Assembly: GCA_011319805.1 (NCBI GenBank)
Contig: SJRY01000266.1
Coordinates: forward strand, 124,001 to 188,000
Direction: 5' to 3'
From: Macrocybe gigantea
Lineage: Eukaryota > Basidiomycota > Agaricomycetes > Agaricales > Callistosporiaceae
Length of the DNA stretch: 64,000 nt
Shown here: in pieces, positions 21,901-31,902 of the stretch
Numbering within the stretch: the first letter of the stretch is position 1
How the letters are laid out: every line of letters starts with the position of its first letter
Translations under genes and position numbers: made by a program
The notes under the pieces: model-generated
The model's database searches: none
What the model was told of the DNA's origin: nothing
Seen by the model: only the letters and a program-made list of their open reading frames with translations

Positions 21901-23628
21901 TGACCCATATAGCTGAAACAGACTCGCTTCGATACCAGATGTAGATCATTCCATACTCTGAAATATACTATTCCTGCAAAGCGATCTGAAGTACCAAGGA
22001 AAACCATCTGAGGTGACAAACTACCCAAAAGAAAAGAACTCGCAGTACCAGCTAAGATACAAATGTGAAAAGGGATAGCTATGATAACACCAGAAGTTGA
22101 TAGTGGAGCAGACAGGACCTACATCAATACCACTATAGTAACAAAAATAGGGCTAAAGACATGACAAATCAAGAAGATTCCAATCATAAATGCAGACGGA
22201 TCACCCAACTACCAGAAAATAGCAGATCAAGTAGTGGAAGTCCACATTGATATCAAAGGACATAAGGAGCATATGGAAGCTATCGTACTCAACATCAGGA
22301 AAACTAATATGCTACTAGGACATGACTGGCTTGTCTATCACAACCCAATGATCAAATGAAGGATAGGAGAAATTATCTTTGACAAATGCCTCAAAACATA
22401 TAAGATAAATCATCAAATGATCAAGATACAGAAGGTGACCAAACTAGTGAAAACTACAACCAGCAACAAGATGGGAACTCAGATACCCCCATATCTGACC
22501 AGATTCAAACACCTCTTCAAAGAAAAGAACTTCGATCACTTATCAGACTACAAGAAGTGGGACTACAAGATAAACTTAATAAAAGATACACCTAAAATAA
22601 TACCAAGCAAGGTCTATCTAATGATGCAGAAGGAACTAGAGAAACTAGACACCTTTATCGAAGAAGGACTAAGAATAGGAAAGATATGCCTATCAAAATC
22701 ACCTTACGCAGCACTCTGCTTCTTTTGCAACAAGAAGGATGGAAGCAAACAACTAATCCAAGACTACCAGAAAATAAACAAATATACAGTTAAAGATAAA
22801 TTCCCATTACCACACATCAGTGAGCTCTTCAATATACTACAAGAAGCAAAATATTTTAGCAAGATTGACATTATCTGGGGATACAATAATATATGCATCC
22901 AGAAGGAGATAAATGGAAGGCAGCCTTTCTAACAGCAAGAGGGCTCTTTGAACTGACAGTATGTACTTTGGATAGTGCAATGCACTAGACACATTCAGCC
23001 AAATGATGGCAAGCCTCTTCTAAGACCAAATATGAAGGAGAGTATGCATAATCTATATAGACAACATCATCATCATTAGATGAACATGAGAAGAACTTCA
23101 AAAGAATACCATAGAAGTTATGGAGATACTAAACAAGAATGACCTATTCATCAAAGGACTGAAATGCATCTGGGAATTATCAAAAGTTCCAGTGCTAGGG
23201 TATATTGTAGCAGAAGAGAAAGTAGAGATGGAACCAGAGAAAATTACAGCTGTACAATCTTGGCTGACCCCAAAAATGAAGAAAGAACTACAAAAGTTCT
23301 TGGGATTTATGAACTTTTACCAACAATTCATCAAGAGATATACAAAAGTCACTAAACCTTTGATGGTGCTGACTGGAAACAAAACATTCCAGTAGACAGA
23401 CAAATAATAAGATGCCTTCAAAAAGCTGATCTGACATATAACCTCAGCACCCATTCTAGCACTTCCACAGACAGAAGGAAAATTTCAAGTTGAAATGGAT
23501 GCCTCAGGATATGCAATTGGAGCAGTACTATCACAATAGCAGAAAGGACTATGGCACCTGATTGCCTTCATTTCAAGATGCATGACTCCAGCAGAGCAGA
23601 ATTATGAAATCTATGACAAGAAACTCCT
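21870..23628 (+). pseudogene. Decayed pol (protease-RT-RNase H) of copy C
   Basis: Protease has a DSGA-like motif near 22098-22112. RT spans 22420-23400, with longer open pieces at 22417-22932 and 23120-23395. The region near the catalytic YxDD reads YID (23055-23063) and is degraded. Truncated inside RNase H. No integrase. Confidence 0.8.
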
Positions 23629-23947
23629 TGTTAGGCTAGATGAATCTCAAAAGGACTTGGGCAGACTAAGTGTAAGAATGGTCTTGAGATGATGGCAAAA
23701 GGAATATTAAGCCTAGTGTTACTGATACATCTACAAGTCCTTATATACATTACAGTACTCAAGCACGGACCATGGGCTGCGCAATGCTATGGACTGTGGA
23801 TGAGTAAGACTGGAAGGAGATGACTCAGAGTGACTAGAGAAGTGAAATGATTCAATGGCTGTGTGCTGTGCAGCATGATGGGGAAGATAGGGGATATGGG
23901 AAGATAAGATAAGAAAATGAATGGTCCTTTGAGCAACATCCGTAACA
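23629..23947 (-). repeat. Full chromovirus LTR, minus orientation
   Basis: TGTTAGGCTAG...CCGTAACA is the reverse complement of the complete LTR (319 bp). Flanks (CTCCT left, ACAGC right) do not match, so no target duplication is visible. It separates copy C RNase H from a partial plus-strand LTR. Confidence 0.88.
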
Positions 23948-24109
23948 ACAGCATTGCACAGCCTATGGTCTGTGCTCATATACTATAACATATATAAGGA
24001 CTCCCAGATGTACCAGTAGCACTAAGCTTAATATTCCTTTTGCCATCATCTCAAGACCACTCTTGCACTTAGTCTGCCTGAGTCCTTTTGAGATTCATCT
24101 AGCCTAATA
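23948..24109 (+). repeat. Partial chromovirus LTR, plus orientation
   Basis: Corresponds to the 3' half of the LTR, from ACAGCATTGCACAGCC through the TATATAAGG box to TAGCCTAATA. It lies head-to-head with the minus-strand LTR at 23629-23947. Confidence 0.85.
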
Positions 24110-24766
24110 CTAACCTTGTATTCCAGAGCACAAGGAATCCTGGTCACTATAAATAGCTTAGATCACAGTCATGTCAAGTCAGTCAGAAATCGAATTGTAA
24201 CCCCCTCAGAACTCCTGCTGCCTCTGAAAACTCTGAATGCACTCCACTCCTCTCATTCTGAAATTGGGACTATATTGAGGCCAGAAGGCACAACATATGC
24301 ATATTGAAGCCAGGTCCCTCCACACTCTGACCCTTGCCCAAACTCCAGAACCTCAGAGTTCATTCTGTGACCTTCTGAAGCTCTCTGCCTCATTCTGAGG
24401 TCAGGGATTTTGACACAGATTCACATTTTTGCAAAAATACCTTTAGTCTAATTATCTCTACCTGTTGTTAGTTTCCTAGGCTGTTGCTGCATATGAAGGC
24501 CCATGTATAAATGAGTTCTTCATTATCAGTGTGGATGTAATGGAGCATAAGTATTTGATCATGCCTGATGGCTCAGAAGAATACCTTGTTGAACAAATCA
24601 TGGACGAACAACTCACTGGATATGGATACTGACACTAGTAGTTACTAATGGAGGCACAACTGATAGATGTGCACACATTGGATTACTACCAAAAATAATA
24701 TCACAAACAAATGAAACTTTAGATCAGACTATGCATGGTTTTCGGCTAAGGTGCCGAGAACCATTG
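24110..24766 (+). other. Decayed retroelement debris, possible chromodomain remnant
   Basis: CpG-poor sequence that grades into the host gene region at about 24,720. At 24558-24630 the plus strand reads EEYLVEQIMDEQLTGYGY, similar to the start of a gypsy chromodomain, followed by an ALDYY-like tail. No other feature recognised. Confidence 0.3.
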
Positions 24767-26312
24767 TCATCTTTCCTCGTCTCTAAACTTTGCCAAGTAC
24801 CTTCTCATCTCCACCAACCACAAGAGCCGGTCCCACGCAGTGTTGTGCTGCGCGCCCCATACGATCGTCAGCTTCGGGCTTTTCACTCCCCTCTCCCTCT
24901 CCGTCGCAGTCTCCCTCTCATTCTGCGCCTCCTCTCTCCCTCCGGTTGCCGCTTCACCCGCCGCTCTCGGACTCTCACTCGAAGCACGACATATCTCGCG
25001 TGCCACCTTGTACAGTTGCACGCCCATGATGGGCGGCACGACTTCATCATTGTGGCTCACGATGAACAGCGCGTCGCACAACAGACGGGACAAGACCGAC
25101 GGACGTTCCAGTACACCGACCTCGCCCCTCTCCCCGCGGCTACCTTCCTCTCCGTCCACATCGCAGGCCCTCGCGGCCCTGACTGCGCCCCACACAGCAG
25201 CAAGCGCGTCCCACTTGTCGAGCGCGAGGTAGCCAAGGTAGTGGTACGGCAGCCAGCGCTGCGGATAGAAATAATGAACGATGCCCTCGATCGATGCGAG
25301 CGGGTTCTCGAGCACAAGGCCCACAATATTCTTATACCTCTCATCATAAGGTTTCTCCTCTGCGCGGCGCGCGCCAAATCCTCTGCACAGCATGCTCGCT
25401 CCACGGATGCCAGGGTCGGATGAACCCGAACCCGAACCCGAACCCGAACCCGAATCCGGCGGGACGTCCGTGAGGCTCGCAAGAAGGCACAGCGCCGCCG
25501 CACCGCCGAGCGAGTGGCCGTACACGACTATGCGCGCGGAGGGGAACCACGCGAGAGCATGGTTCAGCGCGTGGCGGTGGTCCGCGAGGATGCCACGCTG
25601 CGTCGCGCGGCAATTTGTCGACTTCCAGAATGAGCGCGGCGCGACGGCGAGCACGGCTGTTTTGGGCGCCAGTGGGAGGATATTGCGGTACGACGCCCCG
25701 CGGAGCAGCTTGTAGAAGATGTTCATTCGCTGAAGAGGGTTGCCTGCGTTGCCTGAGAACGGCGTGAGTCGCCGGGGTGGATGGGTTGGGGAGGAGTGGG
25801 GCGGAGTGGGTGATGCGCGTACCTTGCAGATAGAGTATGACCGTGTCTGGAGGGTCGTTCCTTTCCTCCACTTGGCGGACGAGGATACCGTATAGAGTGA
25901 CGCCGCGCTCGCTGTTAATGCGCACCTCTTCGCAGTGCAGCTCGGACAGAAAAAGAGGGTGTATGTCCTCGAGCTTTTGCCGCCTCGAGCCCCATGGCAG
26001 CCACCCTGGCACAAAGCGCAAGCCTCAGCACACCCAAAGCAAAAGAGAGAAGACGGCGACCGCAAGAGACGGAGACAGGCTCAGACTCACCGAAGTATAT
26101 GATCGTCCTCTGAAATAGCACCATAATGAGACCCAACAACATCGCGTCAACGTTCGTTTTCTTCAGACCAGGAGGGGGTAGGGAAGGTTATTTGGGACGG
26201 TTTTTTTTTTCTTTCAAGAGACCTTGTACGCCCACAACGCAACAGGAAGACCAACAACAATAGTGATTTTGACTAACGCAGAGGGCGTCTCTGGGAGGGG
26301 CGTGGCCGCCAT
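24767..26312 (-). CDS. Alpha/beta hydrolase, BEM46/ABHD13-like, membrane-anchored
   Basis: Serine hydrolase of the BEM46/ABHD13 group, which in fungi is anchored to ER or plasma membrane; substrate unknown. Four exons give 448 aa with consistent phases: 26312-26223, 26160-26091, 26023-25823 and 25752-24767. The N-terminus has one hydrophobic anchor (VKITIVVGLPVALWAY) and the LFQRTIIYFG segment typical of the family. The nucleophile elbow is GHSLGG near 25510, the acid probably lies in SHNDEVVPP (about 25045) and the histidine in GAQHNTAW (about 24825). A Gly-Ser repeat from a CCCGAA microsatellite is inserted after the elbow. The first intron has a weak GTCTCT donor, so the first exon is less certain. 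An upstream in-frame ATG at 26492 would add a basic extension. Confidence 0.85.
25422..25456. repeat. CCCGAA hexanucleotide microsatellite in coding sequence
   Basis: About five tandem CCCGAA units. In the hydrolase frame (minus strand) they encode an alternating Gly-Ser run inserted between the nucleophile elbow and the next helix. Length is a multiple of six, so copy-number change keeps frame. Confidence 0.85.
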
Positions 26313-26982
26313 GACCGATAGCGCCGCAAGGGCAAGACAACGTGGTGCAGCGAGCGCCTGCGTCTTAGATGCAAAGATATGCTGGTGCTGCTGCTGGTGC
26401 GGCGTGCGTGGACGTGGACGCTGCCTTTTCGCGAGGCTTTGGAGACATAGCACAGCACGTCTCCCTCCAGGGAGACCGAGATTCCTTTGCAATGACTTTG
26501 AGATGAATAGACACCTTAAAAAAAAACAAGGAAACGTATTGTTCGGCTACAGCCCGAGCTGCCGCGCGAAAGTTAGCCGTTACAAGTCGGAACGTGAGCA
26601 AGGCATTCAGGAAAGGAGACTAATGAGAGAAAGGGGCTACGAGGGGGGTGTATGTAAAGGGAGGATGATGAGAGGGAGAAGCCTCTCCTCTTTATATGAC
26701 GGCATGTCGGAGTTCGAATCTCGAAGAGGTCGGGCTTCTTTTCAACTACATAAAAAAAAATAATTACAATTATCTACAGAATTTCATGCTGAAAAGAAAA
26801 AAAAAAAAAAAGAGAGAAAAAGTTCTAAACGGGTAGCATAGATGCAAAGAGGTATGAGATATGTATACTTGGGGGGTAAATCGGACGGGAGGAAGGGTGA
26901 TACAGTTCGGGAAAGGGGGGAGAGAGAAAAAGATAAGCGTATCATCGAACGAATCAGAACGCACGAAAAAGCACAACCGGCA
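26313..26982. other. Intergenic: hydrolase upstream region and GDA1 3' region
   Basis: Two minus-strand genes flank it. It has long A-runs (26517-26527, 26751-26760, 26797-26811) and purine-rich stretches, and no convincing gene. A minus-strand frame at 26313-26492 may extend the hydrolase N-terminus. Confidence 0.4.
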
Positions 26983-28890
26983 TCAAACCTTGCAAGTCAG
27001 CTCACCGCCGACCATGGCGAGCGTCGCACCAAGACACCACCCCAGCTCCGTGTTCCGCATCCTCTTCCCGATCCCCACAACACGATCATCCTCAAACTCG
27101 TACCCGAGCCTCAAAAGCGTGTACATGAACGTCAGATCGAGGCACCACTCCGGTCGGCCCACGAGCTCCTTGATGACGTCCGGCTGCGCGCCCCACCGCT
27201 TCGACCACGCGTCTCTTCCGGCGCAGACGTCCTTTGCCAGGGACGCGATCGTCGATATCCGCAGCGACGCGTACGACGCGGGGTCCAGCAGCTCAAAGAG
27301 CCGGTCGTAAAAGTAGGACAGGAGCATCACCTTGCCCCCCGCAAACGTCTCGAGGAGCGACGGCTGGTACACCCCGTTGAACGCGCACGGCTTTGTCTCG
27401 CAGATGCTGTCGACGCAAAAAAGGTCAGTCAAGACGCAAAGATTAAGGCAACGGAAGCTCCGGCTACGCACGCGTCTTTGGCCATGACGAGCTGCACGAG
27501 CCTGCTGCACGCCTCAAACGAGCCCACGTCCTGCCCGTCCATCGTCACGTTCCTCACCGCGCCCGCCTTGTCGTCCTCCACGCCAACAATCTTCCTCGTG
27601 CCGCGCGCCAAGCACGGATTCACAAGCATATCCCCGACGTCCGCGCGACCACCACCACCACCACCACTGCTGCTGCTGCTGCTGCCACCACGAATGGTCG
27701 CCAAAAAATCGACAAGCTGATGCACATGCTGGCGCGCGCGCGTGAGGCCATAGTCGAGATACGAATGCTGATACAGCATGTGCGTCCGCCCGCCAAACGC
27801 GAGCTCGTACTTGTGCTCTCCCTCGATCAGCGACGCGTCCGGCTTGGAGAAGAACGGCTCAAACACGATCTGCGTCGACGCGCCGCCCAGATCCAGCACC
27901 GCGTATGTCGTCGAGTTGCCCATCCCGCTCTCCGCCTCCTTCGTCTTCTTCGCATCGTCCCCCTCTTCTTCAGGCCGGATCGTGTCCAGCAGATAGTTCG
28001 CCGTGATCCACGCAAACACGCCCTCGTCCTTGCCCTCCATAATCTCCACCGCGCCCTTCTCAGGGAGCGGGAACGGATACTTCTCCCTCAGCCTCTGCTC
28101 GACCGCCTTCAGAATATCCGTGCTCTTCGATCCGTCAAGCCTCCTCAGGCCCGCGGTCGCCTTGACCGCAACAGGCGTGCAGCTCCTCAGATGCGCAGGA
28201 ACAACGCGCACAGCCTCGTCCATCAGGACATCAAGACTGCGCGCCGCGTCGTCCGGGCGTCCCGCATAGTCCGACAAGCCCGGCTTCGTCAACTTAAACA
28301 CCTCGTACTCGTACGCCGGAGACGTGCCGCAGTTGTTGAACTTGTACACGTGGATCCGCGATCCCGTCGAGCCGGCGTCGATCATCAGCGCGTATTGCAC
28401 CAGTCGCGCAGATGGCGTGTGCGGGTGCGTGCAGTGAGGCGTTTTGGTGGGGTCTGGGTCGGTTTCGAATGACGGGAATTTGGAGTCGTGGCTGGCACCG
28501 TTTGTAGGGGAGGCGTCGGCTGCAGTGTTGGGTTGTGTTCCTTTGGTAGTCTGTGGGGCCGGTATGAAAGGCTCAGTATCAGCCTCATCGTCATGATACC
28601 CTGTCCAAAAAAAAAAAACTAAGCACACCAAAAAAACCAAAAAAAAAAAAAAACAGAGAAACGACTCAACACTGCTCCTTGCTTTTCCCGCCTCCCATCC
28701 CGAGCGCGGCCCCGGTCTTGCCACTCGGCATGACGAACCACACGAGTCCAACGACAAACGCCACACCGAGCGCGAGCTTCTTCCACGACAGCGTGCCCGC
28801 GCGGTGCGGTCCTCGGGGGCCCACACGACCAGGCCCCAGCCCGCCCTCGAGCCGCTGGTAGTCCGCGCTGCGCGGCGAGAGGATGGCCAT
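26983..28890 (-). CDS. GDA1: Golgi nucleoside diphosphatase, GDA1/CD39 apyrase family
   Basis: Hydrolyses GDP/UDP in the Golgi lumen to the monophosphate, sustaining exchange with incoming nucleotide sugars for glycosylation. Three exons, 590 aa, phases consistent: 28890-28671, 28600-27472 and 27406-26983. A type II membrane topology fits: short N-tail, one transmembrane segment (LALGVAFVVGLVWFVM, about residues 40-55), then lumen. Apyrase conserved regions are visible: IDAGSTGSR (ACR1), KATAGLR (ACR2), EGKDEGVFAWITANY (ACR3) and VLDLGGASTQ (ACR4), plus conserved C-terminal cysteines. A Gly/Ser run (27656-27690) is inserted near residue 400. The upstream ATG at 29274 would add 128 low-complexity residues; I prefer 28890, just before the anchor. 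Confidence 0.93.
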
Positions 28891-29974
28891 CAGTGTGCGC
28901 GACAGAAAGGAGAGCGAGCGCGGCGGCGACTTTGTGTGTAGTTGTAGTTGTGATTGTGGTTGTGGTTGTAGTTGTGGATGCGATTTAGGAGAACTCGAGA
29001 TCGGCGAGCTCGGTTGCGCAACGAGCGAGTCTTCTTTTGCTGGGCTCGAGCTGGTGGTCGTAGGAGGAGACGTCACAGCAGAAACAGACGATCGTCTGGC
29101 GCGAGTCAAACTCTGTGTCGAGGAGAAACAATCCGAGCCGGACTGCGGAAGAGCGGTGGAGCGCGCGGTGGGAGACGATGGAGGTGACGTCTTATCGTGA
29201 GAGTGGGCGGTGGTGTTGAGAGACCTTCTGTGTCTGTCGTCGTGTCCGCTTTTAACGAGGCGAGCTGCTAACATTCGACCATGAACGCAGTCCTACTATC
29301 TGATGGTCGTCAACAAAAGGCGATGCAGTGTTGTCTCCTTTCAAATTCGACAACTCCACGCTGACGTGGATTTTGATTTCGATCCAATCACATCTCACTC
29401 AAAATACAACAAATGCAACTCTTTATTGATTGCGCGACGTTTCTGTAAGACTTGCCAACACATGTGTCGTACGTACATCGAATAACGACGTCAAAGGAGA
29501 AGAAGCGGAGTCAAGTGACGAAAGAGAATGAATATATGGCGTACGAAACCAGCCAAGATACATTGCGATCCAGATAGGGAAAAAAAACGGCCATCGACCA
29601 TCTATCGCCCGAGGGGGGGGTTACTGAATATGACGTTGAACATAATCTATGGGGGAAATTTGGGGAAATGGGGATGGAGGTTTGAACCGAGGCCTGTGTC
29701 ACGGAAAGCAAAAGAAGAAAACTGAGGGGAAGGGGGATACGACGATGCTCGAAGCAAGTGGGTGGGGAATGATGGTGAAAACAATTTATTATTACATGAG
29801 CATCGAAGCCAACGTTTGACCCGTCGGATGGTTTGGAGAATCGTCCGCTGTAGTTGGGGGATGGCGACAGGGAGAATCGGATAGAGACTTTTCAAGGGGG
29901 AGAAAAAAATATCAGAGCAGATAATGGATATATAAAACTCGTCCTCAAGAAGAACGAGGACAATTAGGAGGATT
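28891..29974. other. GDA1 upstream region and bZIP 3' region
   Basis: Holds the GDA1 5' leader, which could be coding if the far upstream ATG (29274) is used, with a (GTTGTG)-type repeat at 28936-28976. From about 29300 it is AT-rich and would include the 3' UTR of the bZIP gene. No further gene is seen. Confidence 0.4.
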
Positions 29975-31677
29975 TTATGATTCGAAGGTTTCCGGAACCG
30001 GGATGCCGTGGACCTGCAAGAGATTCTTGAACAACTCCGCACGAGTCTTCCACACGTCGACCTCCCTGGTCAACCGCTCGTTGTTTGCCATCAACTCTTG
30101 CTGGAATTCAAGCTTCCGCCTCCGACTCCTTCGCGCCGCAACCGTATTTTGCCGCCGTTTGTATTCGATCTGTTCCCGCTCTGATGCATCCGGTGGCAAA
30201 GGCTCAAGCTCGTCTTCTTCATCGCCCAACGCCTGCGACCGCGAACGCTTCTTCGCAAACACCGATGGCAAGTCTTTTCTTGACGTAGCCGATGGGAACA
30301 GGTATTTCCGTGGCTGGGTAGGGGCGGTTTCGTCCAGTAGGACATCCGGAGTAACTCCCTTTCGTGTACCTGTGGCCGAACTTCTACGACGCGAAGAGGG
30401 TTGCAGGGTTGGAGAAGGTGGGGGAAGTAGAGACTTGTCGACGCAAGTCTAGGCGAAGGATAGATGGAAGACGGGTTGATCGCGGGCGACGAGACATCAG
30501 TCAAGGCGGGCGTCATCGGCGACATGGGGATTAGCTTGTCCAGAACCTCCTGCGGAATGCCTGGCTTTTCCGGAGCAGCAGATTCGGAGTAACCACCGAA
30601 CAAGGGCATATCCGAGTATCCCTCGATCAAGGGACCACTGAACATCTCATCCTGATCATTGATAACGGGAGTCGTGAGGAAGTCCTCGAAAGGTGTATAG
30701 GCAGGTGACGACAAAAATTCAGAGCCAGGAGTGAACTGCATGTCGGGCGATGTCATGAAGTCCGAAAGCGGCGACGTAAAATCGTCGCTCGTGGAGAGAA
30801 GGTCGGAAGGCGTGGGAGGAATGACTGAGTGACGCCATATCAGTGACACGTCGAACGATTCGGATGAATCGGGTTTACCTGGCGTATTGGCAAAGAGCGC
30901 CTGTGCCTCCTCAGTTGTGGCGGCAGACGCGCTGAGGTCAGCCGGGGACACAGTCTGAACAGGGTTCATCTTGTCTTCGGCGACGGAGTGATTATCAGCC
31001 GGTTGTTGTGCTAGCATATTGAGATAGTTCTGACGCAAGAGCTCGAAATCGGGCGGCGACTGTATGTGTGTCTGTTGTCTTTGTTGTACTCGACGAGGTA
31101 TAGTAGAAGGCGCTGGTGGCAAAAACTGGGGGATACCATAGTGGGCAACGAGTTCGTTCGGAGACGAAAATATCTGACTGGACGTCCGAGGACGTTTAGT
31201 TATGGGTTGAGTTAGGCCATGTTGAGAAGAAGTGGCAGGTGCACTGGAAACACTTGTTCCAATGTTGTTCCGGTGAGCAGATGTGACCGAGGACGCTACG
31301 AAAGAGGCCGAAGTATTCACAGCTGGGCGAACATCTTGGCGATGGTTGATAATGTGGTTCGAGCTAGTATGGGTCTGAATTGCGACTTGAGATGAAGAGT
31401 GTATGGGTATGTGGAGGTGAGGCTGCACCGCTGATGGCCTCGGGGTTCTAGAATCAGGCGATATCGTCAGTTCGTTGTTCGTCACAACAGGTTCGGCTTG
31501 GCGTCGACCATCAGTCGGCAGCGAAGGTGATGCTATGGGAGAGGGAACAAGCCAAGCTGAGGGCGAATGCATCGACTCATCCTCGCAAGCGGGGATACGA
31601 TGATGGACGGAACTGTTCGATTCACTATTCCATGAGGCGAACATCGTGTCGCATTCGATCATGGATGAAGCAGGCAT
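29975..31677 (-). CDS. cpcA: bZIP transcription factor, GCN4/CPC1-like
   Basis: Activator of amino-acid biosynthesis genes on starvation, binding TGA(C/G)TCA as a dimer. Two exons, 551 aa: 31677-30496 and 30448-29975, joined by a 47-nt intron (GTCTCG donor, CCTAG acceptor) that restores the frame of the C-terminal domain. The basic region is RRQNTVAARRSRRRKLEFQ (about 30175-30100) followed by a leucine zipper to the C-terminus, the classic GCN4 layout. The long Ser/Thr/Pro-rich N-terminus holds acidic-hydrophobic patches (DVSLIW, FEDFLTTPVI) likely to be activation motifs. The segment APTQPRKYLFPSATSRK before the basic region is typical of basidiomycete members. ATG 31677 is preferred; the frame stays open upstream to 31875 without a plausible start. 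The symbol follows Aspergillus usage. Confidence 0.88.
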
Positions 31678-31902
31678 TGCACGGCACACAAAATGAAAAC
31701 ACAAAAAATGATAAGATCTCGAAGGACTTGTGCGCGTGCTGACTCCCAAAGCACCAAGATGGACAAAAAGTAGAAACGATGTGGGGAGTGACTCACAAGG
31801 GTGCCTCAGAGGATCAGTACCGCTTGGGGGGAGCAAGGACCGTCCAAGCCGGGTTAGATGGTGGGGAGGAAGCAAAAAGCGTGTCCGTCATAAATCTGAC
31901 TC
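31678..31902 (-). promoter_or_regulatory. bZIP leader: candidate uORF and GCN4-type site
   Basis: A 25-codon upstream ORF (ATG 31891, stop 31814-31816) precedes the bZIP start, as in GCN4/cpc-1 mRNAs controlled by reinitiation. TGACTCA at 31789-31795 is a perfect Gcn4 palindrome and TGACTC occurs at 31897. On the minus strand the first also reads GTGAGT, a consensus splice donor for a possible leader intron ending at a CAG near 31742, so it may be either. Confidence 0.4.

Larger units (their letters stand above)
20092..23628 (+). mobile_element. Heavily CpG-decayed chromovirus copy C
   Basis: Aligns with copy B from about 4794 (leader frame) to about 8027 (RNase H), with a solo LTR nested at 21027-21326. 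Nearly every CG of copy B is TG or CA here, leaving almost no CpG, the footprint of cytosine methylation followed by deamination. Both ends are truncated and abut LTR pieces in the opposite orientation. Confidence 0.9.

Noticed and set aside
25422..25456. CCCGAA array as interstitial telomere repeat
   Set aside because: The fungal telomere unit is CCCTAA; this array is in coding frame within a gene.
26700..26740. GTTCGAATC, resembling a tRNA B box
   Set aside because: No A box, acceptor pairing or cloverleaf could be built around it. No tRNA or rRNA gene was found in the window.
27720..28472. 250-codon plus-strand frame inside GDA1
   Set aside because: Antisense shadow of a GC-rich gene; Arg-rich with no domain.
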